DNA of 64,000 bases from Tanytarsus gracilentus (Eukaryota; Arthropoda; Insecta; Diptera; Chironomidae), in contig JAXRKN010000042.1 in NCBI GenBank assembly GCA_038502055.1, positions 4,030,001-4,094,000 of the forward strand. Direction: 5' to 3'. A program made the position numbers and the translations under genes. Shown piece by piece: positions 30,640-44,300 of this stretch; position 1 is the first letter of the stretch, and the number at the start of each line of letters is the position of its first letter. The notes under the pieces are model-generated. The model did not search any database, had not been told where the DNA came from, and saw nothing but the letters and a program-made list of their open reading frames with translations.

Positions 30640-33600
30640 TACAAGAAAATATGATTGTGAGTGATATATGCGTAGGGAATGAAAAGGTTCCATTAATTCT
30701 GATGTATAACTTTCAATATTTATTCATCGAAGTTAGACTAAGGGAATAGTTCTAGTTTTACATTAATCATGGGTTTTTAACAAAGTGCTTCCAGAACTTT
30801 TTTTAAAAAGACAAATAGAAAAAATTAATAAAGAAATTTTTAGGAATGCGTTAAATACTAGATTACTCATGTTAGCTTTTATCTTAATGTGCGACGACGA
30901 AAAACTTGTATATTTGTCTTTTACCAAAAACAGATTTTCATCAAATTAATTTGTTATACAGTATTGCAAATATTATTTCATTTCACATACACACATTTCA
31001 TATTCTGATCTCGCGAGCAATGCGTTCTTCTCGCTGTTGATGTGGCAATTTTCATTATTAAATTTTCACTAGAAGATATTTTCCTTATCAACTTTTCCTC
31101 GTCGTCTTGTATGAGAGTTATCAAGCATATACATATCTACATGTTCTTCTTTCAATGCTCAAAGCAATTATAATAAATAGGGGCTGTCATAAAAAAACGT
31201 GACAAGGTTAAATTTTCGATTGAAAAGCAAGGATTTATTAAAACTTTGTGTTACGAAACCTTTGTAATGATCCCCTTTGAAAAAACTTTTCCCTCACACC
31301 CACTCATGAAATCTCTTTCTGTTGCTCTGTTGAAGTTAATTTGTTCGCTTTTTATTAATTTTTAATATTAATTTGAATCTTGATATGAGCGAGAAAAACT
31401 TTATGTTTGCACAATTAAATAATATTTTCTAATAAAACATGAGTTTCACTCATTTCCACTCTCTCGATGTAGCAAGAGTTGCTTGAAGGCACCATAATCT
31501 TTTCATTTGCGTTCAAAGTGCGATGTTATTCGCCAGATAAAATTTTAATACGTTGAAACGTGATAATTGTCAAGCTCAACAAGTCATAGAAATATCATTT
31601 GCTAATTAAATATTTAATGTGCTGATAAATTATTGATTTCGAGTCAATGCCGTGAAAAGGAGAAAAAACTTTTTGAATCAGTTCAAATTCACTTCACCAG
31701 CAAAGTTTATAAGGATAATAAAATTTTCTCATCTTGCTCTCGATTTCCTATTTTCTAATTTATTTGACACCTAAATTAATTGGATTTCTTGTTTATTTCA
31801 TCTTCTTTAATACTCATATGTGTATGTGTTTATATACAGAGTCTTATATTAATTTCTGATTTCTCTTATTGTTTCGCTCTCCTCGCATATCATTTTATGC
31901 ATACTGTTCATGTAAATATTTCATGCGGTTTCTTCGGTTTTTCTACGGAATTATCTCCAACAATCAATTTTATTTGTCTTAAGACATTTTGCTTGCTTTG
32001 CTGTTAAGTATTTTCGCCTCAAGTTGCAATGTGAGAAATCTCTTGTGAATTACTTACCAACATGATATTCCCTCTTCTTTCTTTTCTTACCACCTTCTTA
32101 TTCACCCATGCATTACTCACATCGTCGTCAAGATCCCTTTGCAATGAATGCACAGTGAGAAGTAATATCATGAACCAATTATTTACGGTAGAGAATTTAT
32201 GTGTTAGGTGGAGGGGAAAATTCAAAATGTAAATATTTTCCTACTCTTGCCACTGTTTTAAAATTTATCGCATCTCGCTTTCTTCTATTCTTTTATATAT
32301 GCAATTTATTTATAGATGAATTTCAGGAATTCTCTTCTCATTTTTTACAATACATTGAGTCTATTAGGACTCGCAGTGAATCATAGAATTTCTTTAGAGT
32401 ATAAAATTATGTGGAAATTTTTCACATAAATATTTTTTTGTAATTTCTTTTTGTTAAATATCTAAATCCATCCATATTTCTCAAGGGATTAAATGTGATC
32501 TCGATTTTGTGGTAATGTCTCAATTATGGTTCAATTCATCCCCTTCTATTCAAGATTGACTTTTTCGCGAAATCTTTATGTTGAAAATAAATATAAAGAA
32601 AAGAAATTTAAATTCAAATTGAAGGGAAATTCGCAAACAAACAAATACAATCATTGACAACATTTTCGCACCCATAATCCCCTACTTATACAATAATACA
32701 CAAACGTATAAAGAGCAAAAAAAACCTTCAAGAAATGAATTTTTCATGAATTGATTTTTGAAATGCGAGGGAACGAAATGTGAACGCGCATTTACCTCCT
32801 ACCACGCGTAAATTTCTTCATTTGAAAATAATATTGCGATTTTTATTCATCCTTTTATACAAAAAAATATGCTTGGGTGAAAATTTTCAAAGTGAAAGTC
32901 ACACAATCTCTTTCATATATTTGCCATAATTAGAATTATACAGGGGGGATTTTTTTCGAAAAGAGCAATTCTTAATTTAGCAAAAATTGAAATCAAAAAC
33001 GCATTCAATTTGAAATAAATATTAAATTTACACGACGTTATTGACGTGAACTGAGGGGAAGAATACAATATGCCACAAGTACAGTTTTGGGTAATGTTTG
33101 CAAAATAAACCACAAATTACACATGAGAAACACAAATTTATTCGATTTCTTTTTCAATTCAATTTGTTGACTTCGTTTTGATTTTTGCTTCTCGTTTTGC
33201 TTTGATGTTTTGTTTTGTATTTTAAAGTATTTGGTTTATTGGATCGAGAAATAAAAATGTAAGGCGAATAACAATGAAGGATCACTATACTTTGATATTT
33301 CTTCGTAAAGTCGTGATTTAAACACTTACATAAAGTGTCTTCAAACGGATTTACGAAACGTGAAATGAATGTTTTTGATTTTAATGCTTCAAATTTACTT
33401 CAGAATAATATCGCATGTGATGCCATTTTTTTGATAAGAGAGAGACATGCGAGGCTCAATATGAAAATTACCAATAGGAAGAAAAACATACTTCATAGAT
33501 GCATTAGTAAAATCAATGACATTTTAACTATAAAGTACAATTTATGAACAACGCATTTCAAAATATTTGTTTTTGGAGTCAGACATTTTTTCAATTTTTC

Positions 33601-35312
33601 AACCAGATTTGAATCTAATGATAAACACGAAGTGTCATGTGTGTTTTGCCTTTCAAATATCGTTTTTTTTTTCATTTTTATCGATTGACATGAAAATGTT
33701 CTTATCGAAAAATCAGCAATTATTTGTTAAAAAATTTCTTTTAGAAATATATCATATATTAAACTAAATGTGTGGATAAAAGTTTTATTGGCATTTTAAT
33801 AGATGTGAATCATAAGATAACTATTTCCCAACCCTTTAGTCAAATTTGCTTAACAGCTTTATTCAAATCCTTGTTCAATTTCTGTGGGTATAAAAACTGC
33901 TTCGAGGAATAAGTTGAAAATATTCAGATATTACGACAATTTGGATGATAATCAAAAATATTCAAATCGACAGCAATTTTTTTGATGAAAAATATTTTCA
34001 ATAATTTTAATACTCTCCAAGAGGGAGACAATAAAAATGGAACAAAACAACAAAACATGCTAGACATATCTTGAAGTATGACAAATCATAAATATGGTAA
34101 GGAGCCGGAGAAAATAGAGTATTTCTGGCATTTAACATACAAATTCAATATTTTTTGTAAAATATGCAAGACAAGATGATATTGAGCACTTGAATAAGGA
34201 AAATTGTTGTCATACACTGTTAACTCACACTCTGTTAACTCACAATATAAAAAAATGATGTAATAAATATTCTTCATGATATTACTTGCATAATTTATAT
34301 ATGTAAAAAAATCAAATAAAAAGATTTGAGTAATCTCCGAGTTTTTTATATGTGCATACCAAAAGTCAGCTTTCAATTCCATCCATTGGGACTCATAGAT
34401 GAACGCACGCTTTTAATTACACTAGACGTACACACAACGTAATCGAATTTTACTGTAATGTCCGTAAATGTTTCATTATCTGTATCGCATCCCTCTTCGA
34501 TATGTGCAGTGTTAGTAGCATGTGTAAATTTTTAATTTACCAATTAAACAATTTACCATAAATCAAGTGAAATAATCAACTTGAAATTTAATTATTAATC
34601 GCATGGCGTCAACAGTTCTCGCATGCTTCACTATCCTGCCATTATATACGAGAGCTCAGCAATGTTTCACACTTCAAACTCAATTCCAATCGAATGAGTG
34701 TTGACAAGAGCGACATTCCGTAATTGTGGTATATTTTTTCAAAGTAAAAATATAAACAAACACATCCCAATTCCGATATTTTTTTGATAAACTACCTTCA
34801 ACCACTTGACGCCTTGTATCCAAACATTTATCTCACTCATTTTCATGCACCGATGTTTTTGAATTTAAAATTCAATTTCTCCCTCAGTTTTGAAATTCCA
34901 TTATATATGTACAACCGATCTATCGCGTATACTGTAGCATTTGTTGATTTTATGCAACATTCCAATCTTTTTTTCTTCTTTTTTCTGCAATATTGTCCGT
35001 GTGAAGAGTAAATGAATGAGTGCGGAAAAGGGTTGATTTCACTCTCCTTTCTCGCCGTTTATTCATGAAAACCGTCATAAATTATGGGCTTTCCATTTCA
35101 CGCATCATCAACGGTGTTTGTTGACGCTTTCATTTACCACTCCACAATTTGCAAATTGCTTTTCTGTTTTGTACATTTCGCTACTCCCTCACACCGGATC
35201 ATACTTCTTTAAGTTCAAAGATGGAGTTTCCTTAATGATTTGTTCCATTCTGACATAAATAACTTCCGTTCTTAACTTTTCCCATTCTTATCTAATAAAC
35301 GTACATTTTCAG

Positions 35313-35371
35313 ATGATAGTTCAGCTGAGGTTCATATAGGAGCAAACTATTTCGACGACTCGATACCGTAG
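35313..35371 (+). other. Possible small terminal exon
   Basis: A good acceptor (ACATTTTCAG) is followed by 19 open codons reading DSSAEVHIGANYFDDSIP and a TAG. Base composition is more balanced than the flanks. No upstream exon was identified and the frame is short enough to arise by chance. Confidence 0.2.
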
Positions 35372-37389
35372 TCGTTCATTCGATTGTGTGTTTATTTACT
35401 TTAATTAAACTTTATTATCGTTGTTTTCCTAAGCACACACAAAACTTCTCGCCTTAACTTCCCTTCTTTACCCACTATATACACACTACAAATAACATTC
35501 CTCCGCTCTCGATGTAAATTTTCGTCTTTTGTTTTTACAATTTATAGAATCTTAATTTGGTTCCAATTAATTGAACCTCATATTCCAAAGCAGATTCATA
35601 TGAAATAAAAGTTTTAAGACGAATGTAATATTTCTTAAAACCCTTTTGCCAACAACAGACTTTTTGCAAATTTTACGAGACGAAAAAAAGGCATCCAAAT
35701 AAATTGTAAATTATTATTCTTTAGCTTTCTCTACAATGCTCACAGGTAACACTCAGAAGACACTTAAAATTGACCAACAACAACAACAACAGTGCCACTA
35801 ACAGAGGTGGTAAATTTGCAGCAAAGGCAGTCAAAATGAATGAATTCAACGACCAGTGCTGAGCAGAGTGGCGCGCAACAAAACAGCAAATTAATATTTT
35901 ATATTTTAATATTTTTCAAAATTAAATTTATGATCCTTTCCAATTAAGAGCACTAATTAATTAATATTTATTCACCTTCTCCTTTTGCTTTTTTATATAT
36001 ATAAACACCTCCCTCACATTATTCTCACTCGCAGTCCTCGCGACCCGTTCTCATTAATTTCGCTTTCAACAGAAAGATGTCAAATTGCATTTTAAAATGC
36101 CACATAATATCTCGAGAACAAATTTATGCTTTATCAGATGACACTTGGATGGTACATAATAAGTTAAAGTAGAAAATCATGAATACTGATGACTAAAGAC
36201 TTTGTGACTCTGTCAATTCATCATCCGTCAAGCTGAATCCTAAAATAAATTTCAATTCAATTTATTTAAATTTCATCTTGTTATATTATTGCCATATTCT
36301 CAAGAAAATAATTTGACGTCGCTTCTCTTCTTATTCTTTCTTCAATAAACATAAAGTAGCCTTTTATTCATATCAAAATCTTTTCTTCATTACAAATTCA
36401 CCCTCAAAATTGCTAAAGAAAGACGAAAGACCATTGAAAAGGGAAGATTGAGGAATTTTTTTCAAGAATCCCCTTTTCACTATATATTTATACATGCAAT
36501 ATATAGTAAAGTCCTTATTGAATCAAGTCAAGACAAGTGTACGGATTTGTTAAAAGAGAGGAAGAAATTTATTAAATCAGGCAATTTATTCAATTGATTT
36601 GCCTTGAATTTGACTGTAAAATGACCAAGTTTATAGAGATTACGGATAAGGAATATACACATCTTATCCCAAAATCGCTTTGATTCATGGGAACCAATAA
36701 ATTTTCGCATCTCCCTGTGTATCTGTTATACAATTTTATACAAATTCAATTTAAAAAGGAAACGGACAAATTTATTCATTTATATTTTGATAAAATGAAG
36801 AGCTATATTGCGATATGGGATGATATTTTTCACAAAATATATATTTTATATTTTGAGGAATTTTTTTCGTCTTTTGATTGAAATAAAATTACACTATTTT
36901 TTATTGAAATTTATTTTTGTGTCTGTTTTAAAACTTTTAAATTAAAAGACAGTTTGATGTCTTTCATGGAATTTTAGGGAATTTTATAATAAAAATAATG
37001 CCGAATTATTATTTTTAAGAGAAAGAAAAACAACCTCGTTTTTGTGTTTTAACAAAAGCTAATGTGATAACGTACACTATTTATTTTGCACATGTATATT
37101 CATGCTCTTACAAATGCATCGTTGTAATTTTCTTTTTTAATTAAAAATTCATGGAATGTCGCTACATTCGTACTGTCACCGACATACAGAATTCAACAAA
37201 ATCCCTTGATGGGCCGTAAAGTAGTCCGAGGAGTTATGAGTGCGAGAGATAATAGAAATTTAGCAAAAAATTATTATTCCTTGGAAATTGTCTGGTGACT
37301 TTCGGTTAACAAGATTGATTATAATCAAAATTTTATTTAAATTTGAAAAAATCGAAAAACTTTTAAATAACAATTTTTTTAGCCAATTT

Positions 37390-37660
37390 CTTCATTTTTT
37401 TGGTATTTAATTTAACATTGATTTGATAGAAAAATTTGACATTAAATTAATGTAAAAAATTAATATTGAAGTTTTGGTTAAAAAAATTAATATCAAAACT
37501 ATGTCAAATTTGATATTTACAAAACATTAATTTAACATCTAAATATAATAAAATATTTTTTTACTTGCTAAAAAGTTGACATTAAACTTTTTTGTTGATA
37601 TCAAATTCATGTAAATTTAATATCAATCTAACGTCAAATTGATATCAATTCAATTAAAAA
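37390..37660. repeat. Degenerate palindromic AT-rich repeat block
   Basis: Many variants of TTGATATCAA, TTGACATTAA and TTAATATTGA recur in both orientations over about 270 bp. The block ends near CAATTTTTAATTG on one side or its complement. It resembles a decayed foldback or MITE interior, but clear termini and target duplication were not found. Confidence 0.35.
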
Positions 37661-40348
37661 TTGTTCTGTGGGTTTAAAGTGAAATTTTTAATGGAAATTT
37701 AATAACAATTAAAGTGTCAATAGCAAAAACAAAGCGTCAACTATATTCTGTACTCTTGAGACAATTGTATTCAAATATGGTCAAACAGCTCTTAAAACTT
37801 TATTTACATCTTTTAATTTCCCTCAAAAATGTCCCCTCTTTTGTTTCCATCATTTGACATGGGTTCAAGTTGTAAAAATGATAAAGGGGAAAGAAAGGAG
37901 CAAAAGTGACCAATTCTTCCTTCAAGTGTTATATCCGAATGCTCCCTTAAAATTTGTGGTCAAAAACAAAATTAAGACAGGGTTTGAAAAGTCAAAAAGT
38001 ACATTTTTAATAAAATATCTCACGATAAGGATTTAACTATTTAAGTGATAACCCTGTTCAAAGAGAGTGCAAGATTTTAATGGGTAAACAATAGAAAAGG
38101 CAACTTTTGAAACTTTTTCTGAATGAAATAATTTCGATGTATAAAATTTATTTTTGTTGAGGAAATTGCGGTTATTTAAATGTAATTGAAAGGTTTAAAA
38201 TTCATTCAATAATAGTTTTGTGATACCATTGAATTGAATTATAGTTTTTTCAAAAAACACATTTTTTAATCACCTGTTTAAACAAAGCATGATAACCTAA
38301 ACATTTATTTATATTTAATTTGTAGCATTGGGCTATAGTTTTTTAGTGATAACAAAATTTGGCAACAAGCAAGTTTAGGTTTTAAAAAAGCTTTTGTTTC
38401 GTTCTTATTATTTCGTCACTATAGTAAATATAGCTAAAAAGGTAAAACATTAAAAAATGCACAAATTTGATGATTAGTGAAACTATCACAACCTGTTGTG
38501 ATTCTAAAAACGAGATTGAGTTACTATGATGTCATTAGTCTTAAAATTAAATTAAATTTATAGTGTTGAAAAGAGAGAAAAAAAGAGGAAATCACCTTGC
38601 TGATCTGATCGCGCGCAAAAGGTTCAGAAATTAGTTTTTATTGAAAAAAACACTTGAAATGTGATAATTGTTAATATATGAATGAAAGGTAAGAGGGTTA
38701 ACTTTATTATTAATGATTCATTTTTTTTTATAAAAAGATCAGAAATAGTTTAACATGCAAAGTTTTTGGTGCTATTTTTAGTTTTTGGAGAATGATAAAG
38801 TAATAAAATAATAAAGTTTTTTTTTAAAACCAAGCACTGCTAATTATATTATATATATTTGTTTTCACTCTATTAATTTTTGTTTTATTTTCAAGATCAT
38901 TCAGTTGACTATAAGGGATCAAGAACACCATAAAAAAATAATTTCAATTCTTTAACTCTGTTTAAATTTATTTTTAGATTGCCCACGTTATCGAAAAACC
39001 AACACTCGGAGGTATTGTTAGCGCAATCCACTAGGAATCAGTTTTAATCATAAACTTTATACAAATAAAAAAAATCATAACGATGCATGGCATTGTGATT
39101 TTTTATTAATTGTGCAACAAATATGCAATAATTTGTTGTCACGGAGTGAAAACCCGATACAAAAACGGACGGAAAGGAAAGCACATGAAATTTTCTCACC
39201 TTAATAAATTTTCGGTTGTTTGCGCTAAAAATATTCCGTCCTCCAAACACACCATGAAGATCTTTATTTTGGCGTCAAAATATCATTCTTTTTTTTGTTA
39301 TTTTTTTTATATATATGGGACTACGGCGCCAAAAAAATCATCGATAAATTCTGAAATGAAAAAAATACGAATAAAGATAAACAGAGAATTTTTATAAATA
39401 TCTCCTTAATTCTGAAACAACTTTGCAAAATTTATTTTTAAAATTGTTTCAAATGACAATCTTATTTACGTAAAAAAAGTTATTTAATTTTCTTTCACCT
39501 TTTTATTAACTTTAAAAAAATAGACTGTTTGAATGATTTTAAAAAATTGAGATCGAGGTGAATATCGAAAACTTAAGAACTTCCAAACTTTATTTAAAAG
39601 TTTTGCAATTAAAAAAAAATTAGAAGAGACAGTCAAGTCATATTCTTTTAACTGTCGCTTTCGACGTGTTTGTTCTTTTAATAGAAAACGGCCCACTTTT
39701 CACTCTTAACTCAACACTACACTTATAAAATTTTATAAAAATATCTGGAAATATGATTTGGTTAGAAATAAATTCTTTCAATTATTTAAGTTATTCAACT
39801 TAATTAAGAATCAAATCTTTTACATTAGTTCCCAAGACAACAAGCCCTAATAATAAATATTATTTCTTCAATTTTATGTTTAATTAGGAACTGAATATTA
39901 TTACCTTCACCAAGCTCAAAATTTATTCACTGACAATGTTAAATATAAATAAAATTTTTATTTCATACTTTTTAATGTGACTTGCTCAAAAAAGTTGGCT
40001 TTAGTTTTTTTAAATATATTTTATTTGATTACTACGCTCAAATATCAAGAATTAATAAATATTCATGAGCATTGCTATAAAAAATCAGGTAGCTCATTTT
40101 CTCACACTTTAAATAGATAATCATCATTATCGATTATCGTTCGCTGACATCTCGAAATATCTTCAAGCCGTTCAAAGGAAAAAATCATGTATTGTTTCAA
40201 CTTAATTTATTCTTTGAGCCAAAGTCAAGGTTGTTCATTTTTGTTATTCCTCTCAATTGAGAAAAAATAACAAGTGTTTTTTGATTATGATAAATTTTTG
40301 ACGTCGCGCCAATCACGAATTCTGCGACTTAAATAAATAAACGATTCT

Positions 40349-40634
40349 TCAGGAATTTCCCTGTGAATAAAACAGACCGCAGTCACCAAATATTGATGCA
40401 AAAAAATATCCGATTCCGAGAGACCATGACAAATTCTCACGAATCGTTTTCTCATTCGCTTTATTCCTAATTTTAGAATCTCCTACATTTTTTGAATATC
40501 TCGGTCGCTCTTCAATCTTCAATTCCGGTTCAATTCGCATATCCAAAATATTTTTCTCATTTATTACTCCAACTTCGATAGTGCCAAAAATCTCGTACAA
40601 AATCTTCTCCAAAAAAAACTTGTTCAAATGCTCT
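40349..40634 (-). CDS. Candidate unknown exon or short gene
   Basis: A minus-strand frame of 95 codons follows a strong acceptor (TTTTTTTATCAG) and ends in TGA. The peptide starts EHLNKFFLEKILYEIFGTIE, has a charged middle with KIEERPRYSKNVGDSKIRNK, and ends FGDCGLFYSQGNS. Composition looks protein-like, and an internal ATG (MRIEPEL) exists, but no family is recognised. A short frame starting MTREEQQKRRRNF lies just upstream and could be a first exon; no donor fits cleanly. It is head to head with the cuticular protein gene. It may be a real small gene or chance. Confidence 0.28.
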
Positions 40635-40773
40635 CTGATAAAAAAAATAATAAGACATTTAAATCCAGAAATTTCTCCTTCGCTTTTGCTGCTCTTCTCT
40701 CGTCATCGCTCTTCTTCTGCTTGCCTGCTGCTGATGTTTACGGTTTTGTCGCTAAAAAAATTTAGCGCAATAA

Positions 40774-40839
40774 TATAAAAGAGACGAACGACATGGTCCA
40801 CTCAATCAGTTTCTCAAACGTTGTTTAAAGAGTTAGATC
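40774..40839 (+). promoter_or_regulatory. TATA + Inr + DPE core promoter
   Basis: TATAAAAG at 40774-40781 lies 34 nt before the A of a perfect initiator, TCAGTT (40806-40811, TCAKTY). AGATC at 40835-40839 begins exactly at +28 and fits the downstream promoter element RGWYV. Together they predict transcription starting at 40808 and a 95-nt 5' UTR for the cuticular protein gene. Confidence 0.8.
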
Positions 40840-40902
40840 GAGTAAATAATTCTCAAGCTTCCTAAAACTTATTAAAAATTGGCAAAATTTAAAAAAAGAA
40901 AC

Positions 40903-41395
40903 ATGAAAACTCAAATATTTGTAACTCTCATAGTAAGTACTGCGTTTAGTGGAAATGGCATTAAATTCATGAAAGGTTTTCAAAATAGCTGCTAGCTGCA
41001 ATTAATCTTTCATCGACACAAGATTCTGAAAAAATAAAGCTCCTTGATCGTAAATTCAGAACTCGCGTGGCATCGCAATCTTCAGCATTTCAATTTGAAA
41101 CTGTTCAGGATGGTGTTGAGTTGGGCTGTTGGGGATACATAAAGGATGGACGTCCATTCAGAATGTACTACGTCTACGATATGAAAGATTACAGATTCAT
41201 CACGACATTTATGAGATTTCAAGTGCATCCTGCAAATGGCAAAAAACGGCAAGCATAACAAAAAATATTTATTTTATTTTTTATTTGATTATTTTTTAAA
41301 TTAAAAATAGTTTTGCAATTTTGACACCAAAAGGACAACCGGATAAGGAGAAAATTACTAGCGAAGTGCTTCGATATCCAGAAGAGTGCCTTTAA
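40903..41395 (+). CDS. Secreted RR-type cuticular protein (CPR-like)
   Basis: Exon 1 (40903-40932) encodes MKTQIFVTLI and exon 2 starts at 40989 (LLAAINLSS), so the first intron splits the signal peptide in phase 0, as is usual in insect cuticle genes. The core reads FQFETVQDGVELGCWGYIKD, then GRPFRMYYVYDMKDYRFI, a variant of the Rebers-Riddiford chitin-binding pattern seen in proteins with GCYGYIDPDG...YYVADSHGYRVV. Reading straight on stops after 99 aa (NGKKRQA). A better model leaves exon 2 at 41248 by a GC donor (ACG|GCAAGC). It rejoins at 41311 after TAAAAATAG to give FAILTPKGQPDKEKITSEVL and end YPEECL, which matches the usual PxGC-type C-terminus. Phases fit exactly (124 aa). The protein should act in the extracellular cuticle. 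Exon 3 is inferred. Confidence 0.8.
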
Positions 41396-44300
41396 TTTGA
41401 ATTAATGGATATATTTTTAACTGAATAAGCTCTTTTATAGTAATCGTGATATTTTTAACTCTTAAGAATGCCAACTGTATACCCAAGAAAAAATCATTCT
41501 CACTTCATTCATCCATTAAAGTGACGTATAAGTTTCAAGAAATCTCTTTTAAAGCCCCTGCATTTTAGACTTGACAAAAAATGTTGTGAATTTATTTAAA
41601 GAGAAAGAAATTTAAGCGCTTAGACTTAAGAATTTTTGTAAAACGTAAGGATATCCATGACAAATATAGTTATTTATTATTCATATTCGAAAATATTTAG
41701 CATTTTTTTATCTCATCATATTTTTTTATTTCATTGACATTTTATAAACATTTAGCTTTTTGAGAAAAGAAATGGAGAGTTTATTGATCAAGCAAGTTTG
41801 AGATGACATCATTGAGCAGATTTTTCAAGGCCAGTATACGTTTGACGTCCAACAATTAAAACTATCAAGCACTCATACCACACTTACATACTGACCATTT
41901 CATTTCAATCGTGGATTCCAATGTAAATTTTAAAAACGTGCTGAATGTGATGGAAAAAACATTTAACATCAAAGAGATTAAAATCGTTAAACTTTATGCA
42001 TCGAAGATGCGGATAAGATATTATAGAAGATATTGTTAATTGAAAAAAAAAGAAATCACCAAAGCAAATTTCCTGTCACTTAAAATTGTACGCTACGCTA
42101 CGGTGCTTTCTCCGTTTTTGTCGAGGATGATAAGAAGGGCATTTCAGGATATTCTTAAACTGTGGAAGATTTGTGTAAAAATAAATTACTAACGCTTTAG
42201 TAATTTTTTTTTCAGCTAAATTTGATTCTCATCAATTTTTAAATATCCTCTTAAAAAACAAAAGTAAATTGAGTAATGGCATTTTGTGAAAAAAACATAT
42301 ACATATTTTTTTGGGGAGATAAAAAGTTCTCGATAAAAGAATAATGAGTTTTAATCTCCTCAAACCTTCGTACCACTGCGCACTGAATATTGTTCAGACT
42401 CTGAACTTCACAGTCAAAGATGATGTTTTTCTTTCAATATTTTTCTTTTCATGCCCGCGCTTGCATAGATTAATAAAATAATTTTCCTCAACGCTGAGAC
42501 GGCATTTGTGCCCTGGTAGGTATCCTTCTGTGTCATCGTGAATAATTAATTTGGTTTTGTAATATTTTTCCCTCGTTTTTTAAGGAAATCACTTTTGCGG
42601 TTCTGTAAAATTTCCCTTCAAACGTATACAAAGAACTTCCTTCTCATTAAAATCCACCCTTATATAGTTAAGAAAAAAAATAAGTGGGTGTAAATCTTCC
42701 TTCATATCTATATTTATAAAAATTAACTTAAAATATAAAATGCATTTTTGTAGTCACATACTAAATTTTTTTCTATAAAATAAAGTTTTAAAGAGAATTT
42801 TTAAAAAACGTGGATGGAATTGATTTGAAAATATTTAATGATGAAGCATTTATCACATGCTATACTGTGCGTTTGAAGTGCTACACGGCATGAAGTTCTA
42901 ATTCATATATGACTGGGTGTAAGCAAGCGATAGAATAAGATTTCGGCATAAAAATCCAATTAATCATTTTGCTATACTGTACAAGAAGAGAACGTATGAC
43001 AGCCGAGAGTGAGATGAAATATTTGTGAATATTTGAGAAAACAGTTCACGTGTGCAATATATCTGCCACCTCTTCTCGTAAGTCGTTCACTCCTCACCAT
43101 TCTATATCTCTGCACTAAACCACCCTAGAACATCTTTATGTGTAACTCCTCGGCTCTCAACATTTTTTGACAGGATTTTGAAACGAGTGAATAATATTTA
43201 TTTATTTTCGTTTTTCTTCACGAGCGTGTATCGTGAATGTGTGATAGAGCCGCATGTCTTTTGACTTGATGTGATTTATGGAAAAACGTAAAAATAGATT
43301 TGCAAATAAGAAAGTATTTACAATTGAAAGTTATACTCAAACATACAATAAATATTATTCAATATCTTAAGTTTAATTTCAAGAATTTTGCATTCACTTT
43401 AATTTTCCAGCGGTATTTATTAGCAATAAAATAAAGTGCAAGACAAATAGAGAGAGGAATGAGACCATTAAAGAGCTGTGAGTTCTTTATATCCAGTAAA
43501 TTTGTAAGAACCATAAATCTATGATTTATTTCTATTTTACATGAATCTTGAACGAACATAATATCAATATTTCATATATGTATCTCTCACGCTCCTTCTC
43601 ATCGTATTAGGGAAATTTCCGCAATTGTGAATAACATTACCCTTCGTTTCAGCCCTTTTCTTTCATCCCTTTGACAACAGCATCTTGATACACACAATAA
43701 ATATAGTGAATGAAAGAAATAGACGAAAATTGTTCGAAAATTTATAGATGTCACAGGATGAAATTGTCGAAATTGTCGGCTCTACAAAGTATTATTTATT
43801 AAGTTTGAATATTTTGAGAATAAAAATATTATGTGGAATTGTCGAATACATTTTAGACAGACAATAGAAAAAAGAATGAAAAATGTGTGAATTATAGCAC
43901 CGCACAAATCGCTAGGAATATAAAATAAAGAGAATGCCTTTGATTTTTCACTGCCAGCACTTACCGATTATATCCAAAATAATATAAGACCGACAGATAT
44001 ATAGGTAATCAACGAGGGGGCAATATCGTGTGCTGTAATAATAAAATTTGATGGTCTACTGCTAAATTTCCACGCCAATAATTTCTTAATATTGCTTCTT
44101 ATAGTTCCACAGCATTCAAGTCAGTCATGCAGTTACTCTCTTTCTTTCCAGACACCAAAGTGCTTTTAATATCCACATCCACACAGCAATTTAATGAGTA
44201 AAGGGAAAGATTCGTCGTCGAATGAAATTAAAGGAAAACTATTAAGTGCATTTTATTTTATGATTCTTCCCCAGATTGTCAATAATCTTTTCTTTTTTCT

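Larger units (their letters stand above)
30640..40348. other. Gene-poor AT-rich region
   Basis: No complete gene seen. Three points stand out. At 31175 the sequence GGGGCTGTCATAAAAAAACGTGAC resembles a common insect transposon end, but I found no partner. A possible small exon lies at 35313-35371. The stretch 35775-35880 is less AT-rich, with a CAA/AAC repeat and a short Asn-rich frame (NNNNNSATNRGGKFAAKAV). The whole could be intergenic or intronic DNA. Confidence 0.45.
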
